DNA of 64,000 nucleotides. Origin: Protea cynaroides. Taxonomy: Eukaryota; Streptophyta; Magnoliopsida; Proteales; Proteaceae. Both the position numbers and the translations under genes were made by a program. A model generated the notes under the pieces. The model ran no database searches, was not told the DNA's origin, and was given only the letters and a program-made list of their open reading frames with translations. Below are positions 46,841 through 57,012 of this stretch, piece after piece. The stretch covers positions 17,155,583 through 17,219,582 of the forward strand of contig CM053267.1 in assembly GCA_028583415.1 (NCBI GenBank), given 5' to 3'. Numbering within the stretch: the first letter of the stretch is position 1; every line of letters begins with the position of its first letter.

Positions 46841-47776
46841 CAATTTCTGTTAGTCTAAACTCATGAAAATTAATTCTAATTTAAAATCTACAAATTTGTT
46901 AGGTTTCCAAGTGGTTTAAAAGTAAATTACAAAGCTTGAACGAGGATCTACTATCAATCAAAGGTGAGGGAACAAGACCTAAACTAATTGGCTAATAATA
47001 AACTGTTTTTATTTATTGAGTCCAATACCATGAATGATTCTATGCTTGTATGATTGTAATGTGTATTTCACATATCATCCAATATTCTTGTTATTACTGC
47101 TCATGCATATTTAATTCTATTTATTTATAACATGATGAGATGATGATGCTAGGAATAGGCATGTGAATGTATGTGTGTGGTTAGTGTACTTGATACGAGT
47201 GGGGCATCAGGGGGAGGACGTGACACTGTTGTTCATCCTGGCCAACAGACTCTACCTCTATCTCTATTCATGTCTTGTCCACTGACATCATCATATCGCC
47301 ATTACCTTAGCAGAACTATTACGTCGTAGGGCATCTGGGGAGGTGGTCTCGGACCGTGTAGTCTCTGACTCTGCCGGGGGGCCTTAGCTCTATCTCTATG
47401 GACGTATTGAGGGATGCTGGGATGAGGCCTTAGAGACACTGTTTGACATTAGGATTGGTTAGTTGCGAGCCCAGTTTGCAAGCCCTCACCAATAGGGGCT
47501 TACATGTTGGTATGGATAGGGCATCAGGGGAAGTGTTATGCGGTGTTTGATCCGGGCACTTTAGCTCTATCTCTATTCCATGATGGGTGCATGTGGGACG
47601 GCAATGGTGTTTGATCCATTGGGCAGCTTCACACACTTGTGTATAGAGGTGCGGCGGCCACCTATCCTTTCTATTGCACATTGTAAACTTATGAACCAGA
47701 CCAAAGATACGAATTGAATGCATGCATATGTTTGAGCCATGATGTGTGCTTACCCTTTCGACGTCGAATATTTTTA

Positions 47777-47911
47777 GTTGATGATGCAGGTCCTACAGTA
47801 GAAGATTATATGAATGCTCCAATGTACGGGCATATTGCGGTGATGGATGCAGAAGCTATGATGGAGTCGCATGATTCGTCGTGCGAGTGCAACTCACGCG
47901 TCTTTGATTAG
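47777..47911 (+). other. Conserved 45-codon LTR reading frame (LTR B)
   Basis: Reads VDDAGPTVEDYMNAPMYGH and then IAVMDAEAMMESHDSSCECN, SRVFD, stop; fully open. Compared codon by codon with the 3' LTR of C, 10 codons differ silently and 12 change the residue, with no length change. Confidence 0.5.
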
Positions 47912-48194
47912 ATTTATTTGTTGGATTATTAAGAACATGTAATTGATTAATTTATTTTATTTTATGTCTTAGTCATTTGGAGATAATTGGATAATTTATT
48001 TATGTTATCACTGTTAGATTCTCAGTTCATTAATATTAAAGACTTCCGCTATTGTTTATTTATTTTGATTATGGTTGTGGATGTGTATGGTTTAAGCAAA
48101 AAGACACAGCCTATTCGAGATCCTGGTTGAACTGTTGGATCATAGATGGTTCATCACACCATTCTGGTTGGTGTAGAATTGGGGTGTGACAACT

Positions 48195-48206
48195 TGGTAT
48201 CAGAGC
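48195..48206 (+). promoter_or_regulatory. Primer-binding site of B (initiator tRNA-Met)
   Basis: TGGTATCAGAGC three bases after the LTR. Confidence 0.9.
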
Positions 48207-48475
48207 TTTCGGGCTCTGTCTATTAAATCGGTATACTTCCATAAAAGTTTGTGAACTGAGTTAGGATAAAATTTAAAAGCTTTAATAAGAACACACTATA
48301 AGCATCTGTGTTGTATGAGACAAAAATTAAGAAGGAGAATAATGCACTATTAAGATGAGAAACAAGTTTCATATATACATCGAATAAAATAATAATATAT
48401 ATATATATCCAAATCAGAGTACAGTCCATAATTCGGACAGTTACTCTGTAATACAAGGAAAAAAAAAGGAATGCA

Positions 48476-49709
48476 TCATGGAGTTGGAGGTGCTGGAAGA
48501 GGAGGTGCCTCACGATCTCGGTCATAATCCTCAGCATACACCCTTGTAAGCCAGGCTACCTAAGTCTGGGTCACCTGGAGACTAGCTACCAGATCAGCCA
48601 TCCACTGATCAGTAGCATGCTGGGCCTCCCTAATCTCACGCAGCAGCCCATCACGTCATCTGGTGGTGAGTGCGAGGGACCAGCTGAGTGGGAAGGAACC
48701 CAAGAAGGGCCAGCTCCAGTGGAATGCGGTGGTGATGGAGGAGGTATGGAATCCACATCCATATACATACAGTCATCATCTTCAGCATCACCCCCATGGA
48801 CTCCTGCTGCTGCTGTTGCTGCTGCTGGTGCCGCCTCAACGTTTGCTATCTCGACCAGAGTATGGGGACGCACCATAGCTTTCCTCTCCTCGTCACTGAC
48901 CTATGCATCCTGCATCCCCATCTTGCAGATAGCCTCCCAATCAAGGTCAGATGAGAAGGTATCCTCATGAATCCTCTCATCCACTAAGTCAACATGTAGG
49001 CAAGTGAGCAGGGTAGTGATCAAACGCCCATAGGGTAGGTTGCCTATCTGACCAAGCATCGCAGCACGGTACATCGTCCTGACGATAATATATGGGAGGC
49101 ACACGGGCTGTCTAGTGCAGATGCAGTACAAGAGATACTGAGTCAACTGGGAAATCTTCTCATAGTGTCCACTCTGAGGAATCAGGTTGTGCTGAATAAT
49201 TTTATAGTACACCCGAGGTTCCTGCCATAGGTTGATTGCCTTCATCTCCCAGCGATCATCTCTAAGAAGCTGGCGATCAATCTCTGCACGCATCATCAAA
49301 GATAGGAACTAGGGTTCCTTGGGTGCACAGTATACCAAGGGGCTGTCGTTTGAAATACCCAGGAGATCAGCCAACTCCTGGCAGTTAAAGGAGATCTCCA
49401 CCCCTTTAACATAACTGGTGATCCTGAGCTCTCTATCCCTGTCTGTATCATTTGGATCACCCACTACCTGAAGGTTGCAATAAAACTGCTTTACCAGAGC
49501 AGGATAGGTGCAAGCCTCATATAATATCATGGGGAGCCAACCCATGTCACCAAAAGCACCCTCTACATTAAACAAGGCTAGATTAGCCAAGTTTACACAC
49601 AACGGCCCCCTTCCACCTTTTTACACTCATAACGAGCATAATGAGCCTCTGCTTCATTAGACAGGAAGCAGATAGGATCATGAGCTCTGGGAACTTTGGT
49701 GCGAGCCAT
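48476..49709 (-). pseudogene. Antisense reading frame of element B (PF20167-like)
   Basis: Same position and orientation as in A. The start region reads MARTKVPRAHDPICFLSNEA. The core reads FYCNLQVVGDPNDTDRDREL, RITSYVKGVEISFNCQELAD and LLGISNDSPLVYCAPKEP. A long open piece (49299-48901) holds DRWEMKAINLWQEPRVYYKI, IQHNLIPQSGHYEKISQLTQ, YLLYCICTRQPVCLPYIIV and GNLPYGRLITTLLTCLHVDL. The tail has an Ala-rich run, PPPSPPHSTGAGPSW and SAGPSHSPPDDVMG, then a frameshift. The central part is the best preserved of the three copies. Comparison of 61 codons with C gives 31 silent and 12 replacement differences. Stops differ from those in A and C. Confidence 0.72.
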
Positions 49710-50231
49710 GTTATTCTGCAAAGACACAGATAAATAAGCAAGATATTAGATATAGTAAAAAACTCAAAAATTTTGGCATTATAACGGCGTGATTTGGTCA
49801 AAAGCCTCACTTTTTACCCAACCAGTTAGGCAGGAGGACTTACATATGTTCCAAACCATCCTGCAAGGCTCATATAGTTGGAAATTTAAACTAGGAAGAT
49901 CGAATTTGAAGAAGTTTTGACAATTTGGAAAAATCTCAAAAATTAGGTCAAAAATGGAAAATTTTAAGTTTCTCAAAAACTAACCGATGAAACTCAAATT
50001 TTCTTGAGGGCTTTTGTCCATTGGGTGACCAATAGCAAAATCCCCCAATAAAAATCAAATTTTTACGATTAGAAAAATTTTAATTTGAAAAAAACGCTAT
50101 AAATGGAGAAAAACTCACCAAGCACGAGTGGTCGACACTGTGGCAACTCAGTGGAAGCGAGTTGAGTTGAGAGAAAAAGAGAAAGTGGGAAATGACTCCA
50201 AAAATCAGGTTTAAAAACCTGATTTGGAGTC

Positions 50232-50450
50232 TTGTGGTCGCAAAATTTGACCAAATCTGCGACCACACGATCGATCCCACGATCGACCACAGGCTCTTGG
50301 TGAGCTGACAGACTTCGTGTGGTCGGACCTTGTGGTCGAACATATTGCGACCACACGATCGACCACAGGCTCTCAGTGAGCTGACAAGGTTTTGTGAGGT
50401 CGCATACCCTATGGTCGGACATATTGCAACCCCACCATCGACCACACGAT
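50232..50450. promoter_or_regulatory. Internal GTGTGGTCG motif cluster of B
   Basis: Four TGGTCG and five CGACCA (CGACCACA), and no GGGTCG or CGACCC. The flavour matches B's own LTR and not the same region of A. Confidence 0.72.
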
Positions 50451-50591
50451 GGAAATACAGTATTTGACTATATGACTTGGAAAATTGGAATTTTACATTG
50501 ATTAATTAGATTTTGACATGGGAATAACGTATATTATGAGTGCTTCACATGTTCTATGATTTTTCAGACACTACCACCACCGGAACAGGAA

Positions 50592-51856
50592 ATGGCTGGG
50601 CGAAGAGTAACCAGGCGAGGATGTAACCCAATTCCACCACCACCACTTGTGGAGGAAGATAGCCATGAAAATCCTGAAGAACAAAGGAATCAGAATATGG
50701 CACCACCAGGAGCTAATGGCCAGACAAATCCTACAAACTTGCCAGCTCCACCTACAGATTTGGCTACAGCAGTTATGAACCTGGCACAACAGCTGCAGCA
50801 AATACAGCAAGTACAAGCCAATATGCAAGCTGCTATGAGAATGGTTTTTCCAGCTGTACATACTACACCTATGCTAGCTAGACAAGTTAGCACAGTACCA
50901 CGGGGCAGCAACACGGTACCCCAAGCACCTCAAATGCCAGTTGTACAAGCTCCAGTATAAAACCTTGAGGTAGCCCAAGGCAGTTACCAGTATCAACTAC
51001 CTATGTATGGGGCCTATGCTCAGTATCAGTTGGACCATTCACGATTGATCGAGCATTTTTTGAAAATGAAGCCTAAGGAATATAATGGCAAGCCAGCGGA
51101 TCCTTTGTGGCCAGCTCATTAGAACGACGAGATGGAAAGGAATTTCATGATGATGACTGTTAATGAGGAGGAAAAAGTGTTGTGTGCCACATTTATACTG
51201 AAGGGCAATGCATACCACTGGTGGAAGTCTACTCGGAGTTATCTATTGACGAAGTATGCCCAATTGACCTGGCAATTATAAAGAAGCATTCTTCGAGAAA
51301 TATTTTTCCAGAAGTTTCAAAGATGCTATGGAAAAAGAGTTCCTGAGTTTGTATCAGGGACAGATGACTCTGGATGCATATCAATAGCGTTATGAAGAGC
51401 TGTTTTTCTTTGCTCCCTTTAGCATGCAGGAGGAAAATACTAAAACCCGAAGGTTCGTCATGGGACTTAGGGGAAGCATTCGAGAGCATGTTTTGGGGCT
51501 AGAAAAGAAAGCTTATAATGAAGCCATGCATATTGCTCGAGTACTAGAATCGAGCTAGAGGGAGAGCTACTTTGCTCAGAATAGAGGTATCAAAAGGCCA
51601 AATGGAAATTTTTATAACGGAGGGAACACAAAGACATTTAAACCCTTCTGCACTCAAGGATTTAATGCTGCAGCCAAGACTACTCCAACAGCCCAACCTC
51701 AACAAAAGCAAAATAATGAAGGAGTAAAATACTATAACTGCAATCAAATGGGAAATTATTCAAGGGAGTGTCCTAAACCCAGGAAGCAGCTACAGCAAGG
51801 AAAGGTTTATGTAGTTACATATAAGGATGTTACCGCATCGCTTGATGTGGTCACAA
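50592..51856 (+). pseudogene. gag of element B
   Basis: Head MAGRRVTRRGCNPIPPPP, a Pro/Gln-rich region to the shared stop TAA at 50958-50960, then the capsid (HFLKMKPKEYNGKPADPLWP, AYHWWKST, LSLYQGQMTLDAYQ, FVMGLRGSIREHVLGLEKKA) and the knuckle region YYNCNQMGNYSRECPKP. In the knuckle the first Cys is Tyr and the His is Asn. Additional lesions include TAG at about 51120, a one-base loss near 51273, TAG near 51386 and TAG near 51556. An acceptor-like TTTTTCAG precedes the leader of the ATG, as in A. Confidence 0.85.
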
Positions 51857-51925
51857 GTATGACCTGAACCTTTCATTTTGTATTACCTTGTGTGAGCATG
51901 TAGACTAAATTAAAACAAATCACAG
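51857..51925 (+). other. Intron-like segment between gag and protease (B)
   Basis: 69 nt, GTATGA donor and CACAG acceptor, with in-frame TGA and TAG, nearly the same as in A. The last exon base before it is A instead of G. Confidence 0.6.
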
Positions 51926-52040
51926 GTATCGTACCTATTAATGGCATACCCGCTAGAGTACTCTTTGATTATGGAGCTACTCATTCTTTTATATCTGTGT
52001 CCACCGCTCAGATATTTAGACTACAAATTGCTTGTACGAT
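51926..52040 (+). pseudogene. Protease remnant of element B
   Basis: Reads GIVPINGIPARVLFDYGATH with SFISVS, so the catalytic DSG is DYG. A small rearrangement follows, then the break at 52040. Confidence 0.8.
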
Positions 52041-53116
52041 AACATGATGGTGATGATGATGCTAGGAATAGACATGTGAATGTTTGTGTGTGGTTGGTGT
52101 ACTTGATGCGAGTGGGGCATCAGGGGAGGTGTTATGCGGTGTTTGATCTGGGCACTTTAGCTCTATCTCTACTCAATTCTTGTCCACTGACATCATCGTA
52201 TCACCACTACCTTAGCAGAACTATTACGTCGTAGGGCAACAGGGAAGGTGGTCTCGGACGTGTAGTCTTCGACTCTGTCGGGGGGCCTTAGCTCAATCTC
52301 TATGGACGTATTGAGGGATGCTGGGGTGAAGCCTTGGATACATTGTTTGACATTAGGATTGGTTAGTTGCGAGCCCAGTTTGCAAGCCCTCGCCAGCAGG
52401 GGTTTACGTGTTGGTATGGGTAGGGCATCAGGGGAAGTGTTATGCGGTGTTTGATCCAGACACTTTAGCTCTATCTCTATTCCATAGTGGGTGCATGTGG
52501 GACGACAATAAATGTTAACCTTTGGACGGCTTCACACACTCGTGTATAGAGGTGAGACGGCCACCGAACCTTTCTATAGCACATTGCAAACTTATATACC
52601 AGACCACAGATATGAATTGAATGCATGCATATGTTTGTTGCATTGTTTTGTTTGCTCACTGAGCCGTGTTGTGTGCTCACCCTTTCAACGTCGAATATTT
52701 TTAGTTGATGATGCAGGTACCACTGTGGAAGATTTTATGAATTCTTCTGTGTACGGGCACGTTGCTGCAATGGAGGCTGAAGACTTAGTGCAGACGCATG
52801 ACTCCTCATGCGAGTGCAACTCATGCATTTTCGATTAGATTTTATTTGAAATATTAAGGAAATATAATTTGATATTTTATTTACTTATGTCTCGGTTGAT
52901 ACAACATAATTTGATATTTTATTTATGATTATCACAGTTAGATTCCTCAATTCATTTCTTATTAAGACTTCCGCTATTGTGTATTTATTCTGATTATGGT
53001 TGTTGATCTGTATGATTTATTTTAAAATGACACAGCCTATTAGAGATCCTGGTTGAACCGTTGGTTATTAGCGGTTCATCACACCATTCTGAATAGTATG
53101 AAATTTGGGTGTAACA
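52041..53116 (+). repeat. 5' LTR of element C, truncated (last 1,076 bp)
   Basis: Matches the 3' LTR of C from AACATGATGGTGATGATGATG (61731 onward) to the end (GGGTGTAACA). The promoter half is missing, so this LTR could not drive the element. Confidence 0.88.
52704..52838 (+). other. Conserved LTR reading frame (5' LTR of C)
   Basis: Reads VDDAGTTVEDFMNSSVYGH and then VAAMEAEDLVQTHDSSCECN, fully open to the shared stop, 45 codons. Confidence 0.5.
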
Positions 53117-53119
53117 ACT

Positions 53120-53131
53120 TGGTATCAGAGC
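53120..53131 (+). promoter_or_regulatory. Primer-binding site of C (initiator tRNA-Met)
   Basis: TGGTATCAGAGC three bases after the LTR. Confidence 0.9.
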
Positions 53132-53403
53132 TCTCAGGCCCTGTCTTGTAAACTAGTATACTACCACAAAAGTTTGTGAACTGAAATAGGATAAAAATTT
53201 AAAAGCTATAATAATAACACACTATAAGCATCTGTGTTGTTTGAGACAAAAAATTAAAAAAGAATAACGCATCTATTAAATGAGAAACAAATTTAAATAC
53301 ATCCAAAGGAAGAACAGACGTATATATATACAAGTCTAAGCAGAGTACAGTCCACAACCCGAACAGTTACTCTGAAGTATAAAAAAATAAATAAAAAAAT
53401 ACA

Positions 53404-54726
53404 TCAGGAAGCTGGAGGTGATGGGGGAGGCGGTGCCTCATGGTCTTTGTCATAATCCTCAGCATAGACTCTAGTCAACCAAGCTATCTGAGTCTGGGTC
53501 GTCTGAAGATTAGCTGTGAGATCAGCCACCCACTAGTCAGTCACGCGCTAAGCATCTAGAAGCTCTCCCACCCTCAGATCTGACGTGTGCTGAGCATCTC
53601 GAAGCTCTCCCACCCGTAGATTCGACATGCGCTGAGCATCTAGAAGCTCTCTCATCCCCAGATCAGACATGCGCTGAGCCTCTCTAACCTCATGCAATAT
53701 CCCCATCATGTCATCAGAAGGTGGGTATGAAGGACCAACTGCATGTGAAGGACCAGCTGCATAAGAAGGACCAGCTCCCGTAGCATGAGTAGGTGATGGA
53801 GGAGGTACGGAATCCACATCCATGTACAAATCATCACCCCCATGAACCCCTGCTCCAGCGTCAGCCATCTCCACTCAAGTACGTGGACGCACCAGAGCGT
53901 TCCTCTCATCGTCGCTGACCTGGGCATCCCGCATGCCCATCTTACAGATGGCCTCCCAATCCAGAGGTGATGAGAAGGATTTCTCCTGAATCTTCTCATC
54001 CACCATGTCAACACCCAGGCGGGTAAGCAGCATAGAGATCATGCGTCCATAAGGCAGGTTGCCAGTATGACCGGGCAATGTGGCACTGATCATCGTTCGC
54101 ATAATGATGTAAGGGAGGCAGACAGGCTGCCTAGTGCAGATATAGTACAGCAGGAACTGGGTCAACTAGGATATCCTCTTGTAGTGCCCACTCTGAGGTA
54201 TCAGGTTGTGTTGAATAATCTTATAGTACACCCGAGGCTCTGGACGCAGGTAGATCGCTTTCATCTCCCAACGATCCTCTCTGATGATCTGACAGTCAAT
54301 CTTAGCCCTCATCTCCAATGAAAAGAACTGGGGTTCTCCAGGAGCACAGAACACCAAGGGGCCATCGTATGAAATGCCCAACAAGTCGGCTAGCTACCGA
54401 TAATCAAAAGAAATCTCGACTCCCTTGACGTAGCTAGTGATCCGAAGCTCTCTACCCCTCTCAGTATCGTTGTAATCCCCCACCACTTGGAGATTACAGT
54501 AAAACTGTCTCACCAAATCTGGCCGAGTGCAGGAGTCATAGATGATCACAGGAAGCCAGCCCATATCACCAAAAACTCTCTCCACATCGAACAAGGCCAG
54601 GCTAGCCAAGTCTACCCGGTGACCTCCCTCTACCTTCTTATGAGAGTAGCGGGCATACTGTGCCTCAGCCTCGTTAGAACGGAAGCGGACTGGGTCATGA
54701 ACCCTGGGTACTTTGGTACGAGCCAT
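53404..54726 (-). pseudogene. Antisense reading frame of element C (PF20167-like)
   Basis: The clearest copy: 441 codons in one frame from the ATG at 54726 (MARTKVPRVHDPVRFRSNEA) to TGA at 53404, broken by only a few point stops. The order is N-terminal LASLALFDVERVFGDMGWLP, FYCNLQVVGDYNDTERGREL, RITSYVKGVEISFD, then YKIIQHNLIPQSGHYKRIS, FLLYYICTRQPVCLPYIIMR, GNLPYGRMISMLLTRLGVDM, MGMRDAQVSDDERNALVRPR, a Pro/Ala/Ser linker, and tandem repeats of about 18 residues around RVGELRDAQHTSDL that look helical. The repeats are expanded compared with A and B. The resemblance to PF20167 is from memory of its motif pattern. No catalytic residues are evident. Confidence 0.75.
53553..53690. repeat. Tandem repeat coding the C-terminal heptad-like repeats of the antisense frame
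   Basis: Three to four copies of a unit of about 48-54 bp built on GAGCATCTAGAAGCTCTC(C/T)C and CAGAT(C/T). Absent from A and B. Confidence 0.8.
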
Positions 54727-55327
54727 ACTATCTGTAAAAACAAAGAAATAGATACTGGCTTAGTACAGATGAAAAACCCAAAATTTTTGACATTATAACG
54801 ACATAAATTGGTCAAAAGCCTCACTTTTCACCCATACACGTGGGCAGGAGGACTTATAAAGATTCTAAACGATCCTGCAAGACTCATACAATTGGAAATT
54901 TCATCTAAAGAGATTGAATTTGAAGAAATTTGAAGAAATTCAAAAATCTCGAAAAATTAGGGTAAAAATGGGAAATTTTAAGTTTCTCGATAACCAACTG
55001 ATGAAACTCAAATATTTTTTAGGGCTTTCGTCGATTGAGTCACCAACAACAAAAGCCCCCAATAAAAATTGAAATTTTACGGTTGGAAAAAGTTTAATTT
55101 GAAGAAAACGATATAAACGAGCAAAAACCTAGTTAAGAAACCCTAAAAACATGAAACTGTAGAGAACATACCTGTAGACGAGGAGTAGACGTTGAAATGA
55201 GAAGAAAATATCACCAATGGGTCGGAGTTGTCACTGTAGCAACTCAGAAGGATGAGCCGAGTCAGAAAGGAGGAGGAAGAATGAGAAATGGATTCAAAAT
55301 CGGGATTAGAAACCTGATTTTTAGTCC

Positions 55328-55516
55328 GAGGGTCGGAGAATTCGACCAAAACATCCGACCCCCCCTCCGACCCCCTCATCGACCCACGACTCTCGGTGAT
55401 CTGACAGAGAACCAGGGGTCGTTCACAGGGTCGGACATGCATCGACCCCCGGCTCTCGGTAAGAATTAGTGATTCTCAGGGTCGCATACCTGAGGGTCGG
55501 ACACCCATCGACTCCC
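55328..55516. promoter_or_regulatory. Internal GAGGGTCGG motif cluster of C
   Basis: Five GGGTCG and four CGACCC, often as GGGTCGG or CCGACCCCC, with one CGACCA. The G-rich flanks resemble the GGGGGTCGC and GAGGGTCGAC words in C's 3' LTR. Confidence 0.65.
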
Positions 55517-55675
55517 ACCATCAACCTTGCAATGAAAAATACAGTATTTTTTACAGAATGATCTGAAAAATTTAAAAATATCATTGGTTAGTGGATTTAA
55601 ATATGAGAATGAAGTATATAATGATTGCCTCACATATTCTATGATTTTTAAGCATTTCCACTACCAGAACAGATA

Positions 55676-56942
55676 ATGGCTGGACGCAGAGTGACCAGAC
55701 AAAGCCGTAACTCTATTCCACCACCACCACCTGTGGGGGAAGACAGCCATATACACCCTGAAACACAGGAGAATCCGAACACGGCACCGTCCGTAGTTAA
55801 TGGCCAGATGAATCCTACAAATCTGCCAGCTCCACCTACAGACCTGGCTACAGCCGTAATAAATTTGGCCCAACAACTACAGCAAATACAAAAGGTACAA
55901 GCTACTATGCAAGCTGCCATAGGCATGACTTTTCCAGCTGCACAGACGACATCGATGCCAGCAGGATAGGCAAGCACAGTACCAGGGGGAAGTAACACAG
56001 TACCCCACGCACCTTAGACACCCATCATGCAGGCTCAAGTATAAAATCCTGAAGTAGCTCCAGGTGGATATCAATACCAACCACCTATGTATGGGGCTTA
56101 TGTCCCGCATCAACTAGACCACTCCAGACTGGTGGATCATTTTCTGAAGATGAAGCCCAAGGAGTATAGTGGTAAGCCAGCTGATCTGTTGTGGCCAGCA
56201 CATTGGATCGATGAGATGGAGAGAAACTTCACGATGAAGACAGTGAATGAGGAAGATAAGGTATTGTATGCAACATTCATGTTGAAAGGCGATGCACACC
56301 ACTGGTGGAAGTCCATACGAACGTATCTAATGACAAAGCACACCCAATTGACTTGGGATATATACACGGAGGCATTATTTGAGAAGTATTTTCCTAAGAG
56401 TTTAAGAGATTCCATGGAGAAGGAGTTCCTGAGTTTATATCAGGGACAGATGATTGTCGATGCATATCAACAGCGTTATGAGGAGCTGTTTTTCTTTGCA
56501 CCAGTCAGTATGCAAGTGGAGGATACAAAGACCCGAAGGTTCGTCATGGGACTTAGGGGAAGCATACGTGAACATGTTCTTGGACTTGAAAAGAAAATCT
56601 ACAATGAAGCTGTACAAATTGCTCGAGTAATAGAGTCGAGCTAGAAAGAGAGCTACTTTGCTCAAAATAGAGGAATCAAAAGGCCAAATGGAAATTCTTA
56701 CGATAAAGGGAACACCAAGGTATTCAAACCCTTCCGTACTCAAGGTTTCAATGCTGTAGACAAGACTACTTCAGCAGCTCAACAGCAACCAAAGCAAAAT
56801 GGTGAAGGAATAAAATGCTTTAACTACAATCAAGTAGGGTATATCTCAAGAGAGTGTACTAAGCCCAGAATACAACTACAACAAGGCAGAGTTTATGCGC
56901 TTACATCTAAGGATGCTACCGCATCGCCTGATGTGGTCATAG
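55676..56942 (+). pseudogene. gag of element C
   Basis: Head MAGRRVTRQSRNSIPPPPPV, a Pro/Gln-rich part, TAG at 55967-55969, the shared stop TAA at 56042-56044, then an open capsid of 185 codons (56087-56644) with HFLKMKPKEYSGKPADLLWP, FMLKGDAHHWWKS, FLSLYQGQMIVDAYQQRYEE and FVMGLRGSIREHVLGLEKKI. The knuckle reads CFNYNQVGYISREC: the second Cys is Tyr and the His is Tyr. TAG at 56642-56644 ends the capsid frame (B has a stop at the same codon). Confidence 0.87.
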
Positions 56943-57012
56943 GTATGACCCGAATCTTATCATTTTGTGTTACTTTATGTGAGCATGTAGACTAAATCAA
57001 AACAAATCACAG
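56943..57012 (+). other. Intron-like segment between gag and protease (C)
   Basis: 70 nt, GTATGA donor, GACTAAAT branch-like site, CACAG acceptor. One base longer than in A and B, which would shift the frame if it were translated but is harmless if it is spliced. Confidence 0.6.

Larger units (their letters stand above)
46183..48191 (+). repeat. 5' LTR of element B
   Basis: TGTAAGACCTG to GGGGTGTGACA, 2,009 bp. It lacks about 330 bp around the promoter: AAAAATTAGGAAATTCCAAGAG joins directly where the other LTRs have the TATA box in between. Confidence 0.88.
46183..52040 (+). mobile_element. Element B: gypsy chromovirus, truncated in the protease
   Basis: 5' LTR, intact primer-binding site, antisense frame, motif cluster, gag and intron-like segment, then 115 bp of protease. 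At 52040/52041 the sequence jumps into the middle of another LTR of the family. The pol fragment at 62807-64000 may be the displaced continuation of B. Confidence 0.85.

Noticed and set aside
48651..48878. Gln- and Leu-rich frames over the GCTGCTGCTG run
   Set aside because: Shadows of the Ala-rich part of the antisense gene of B.
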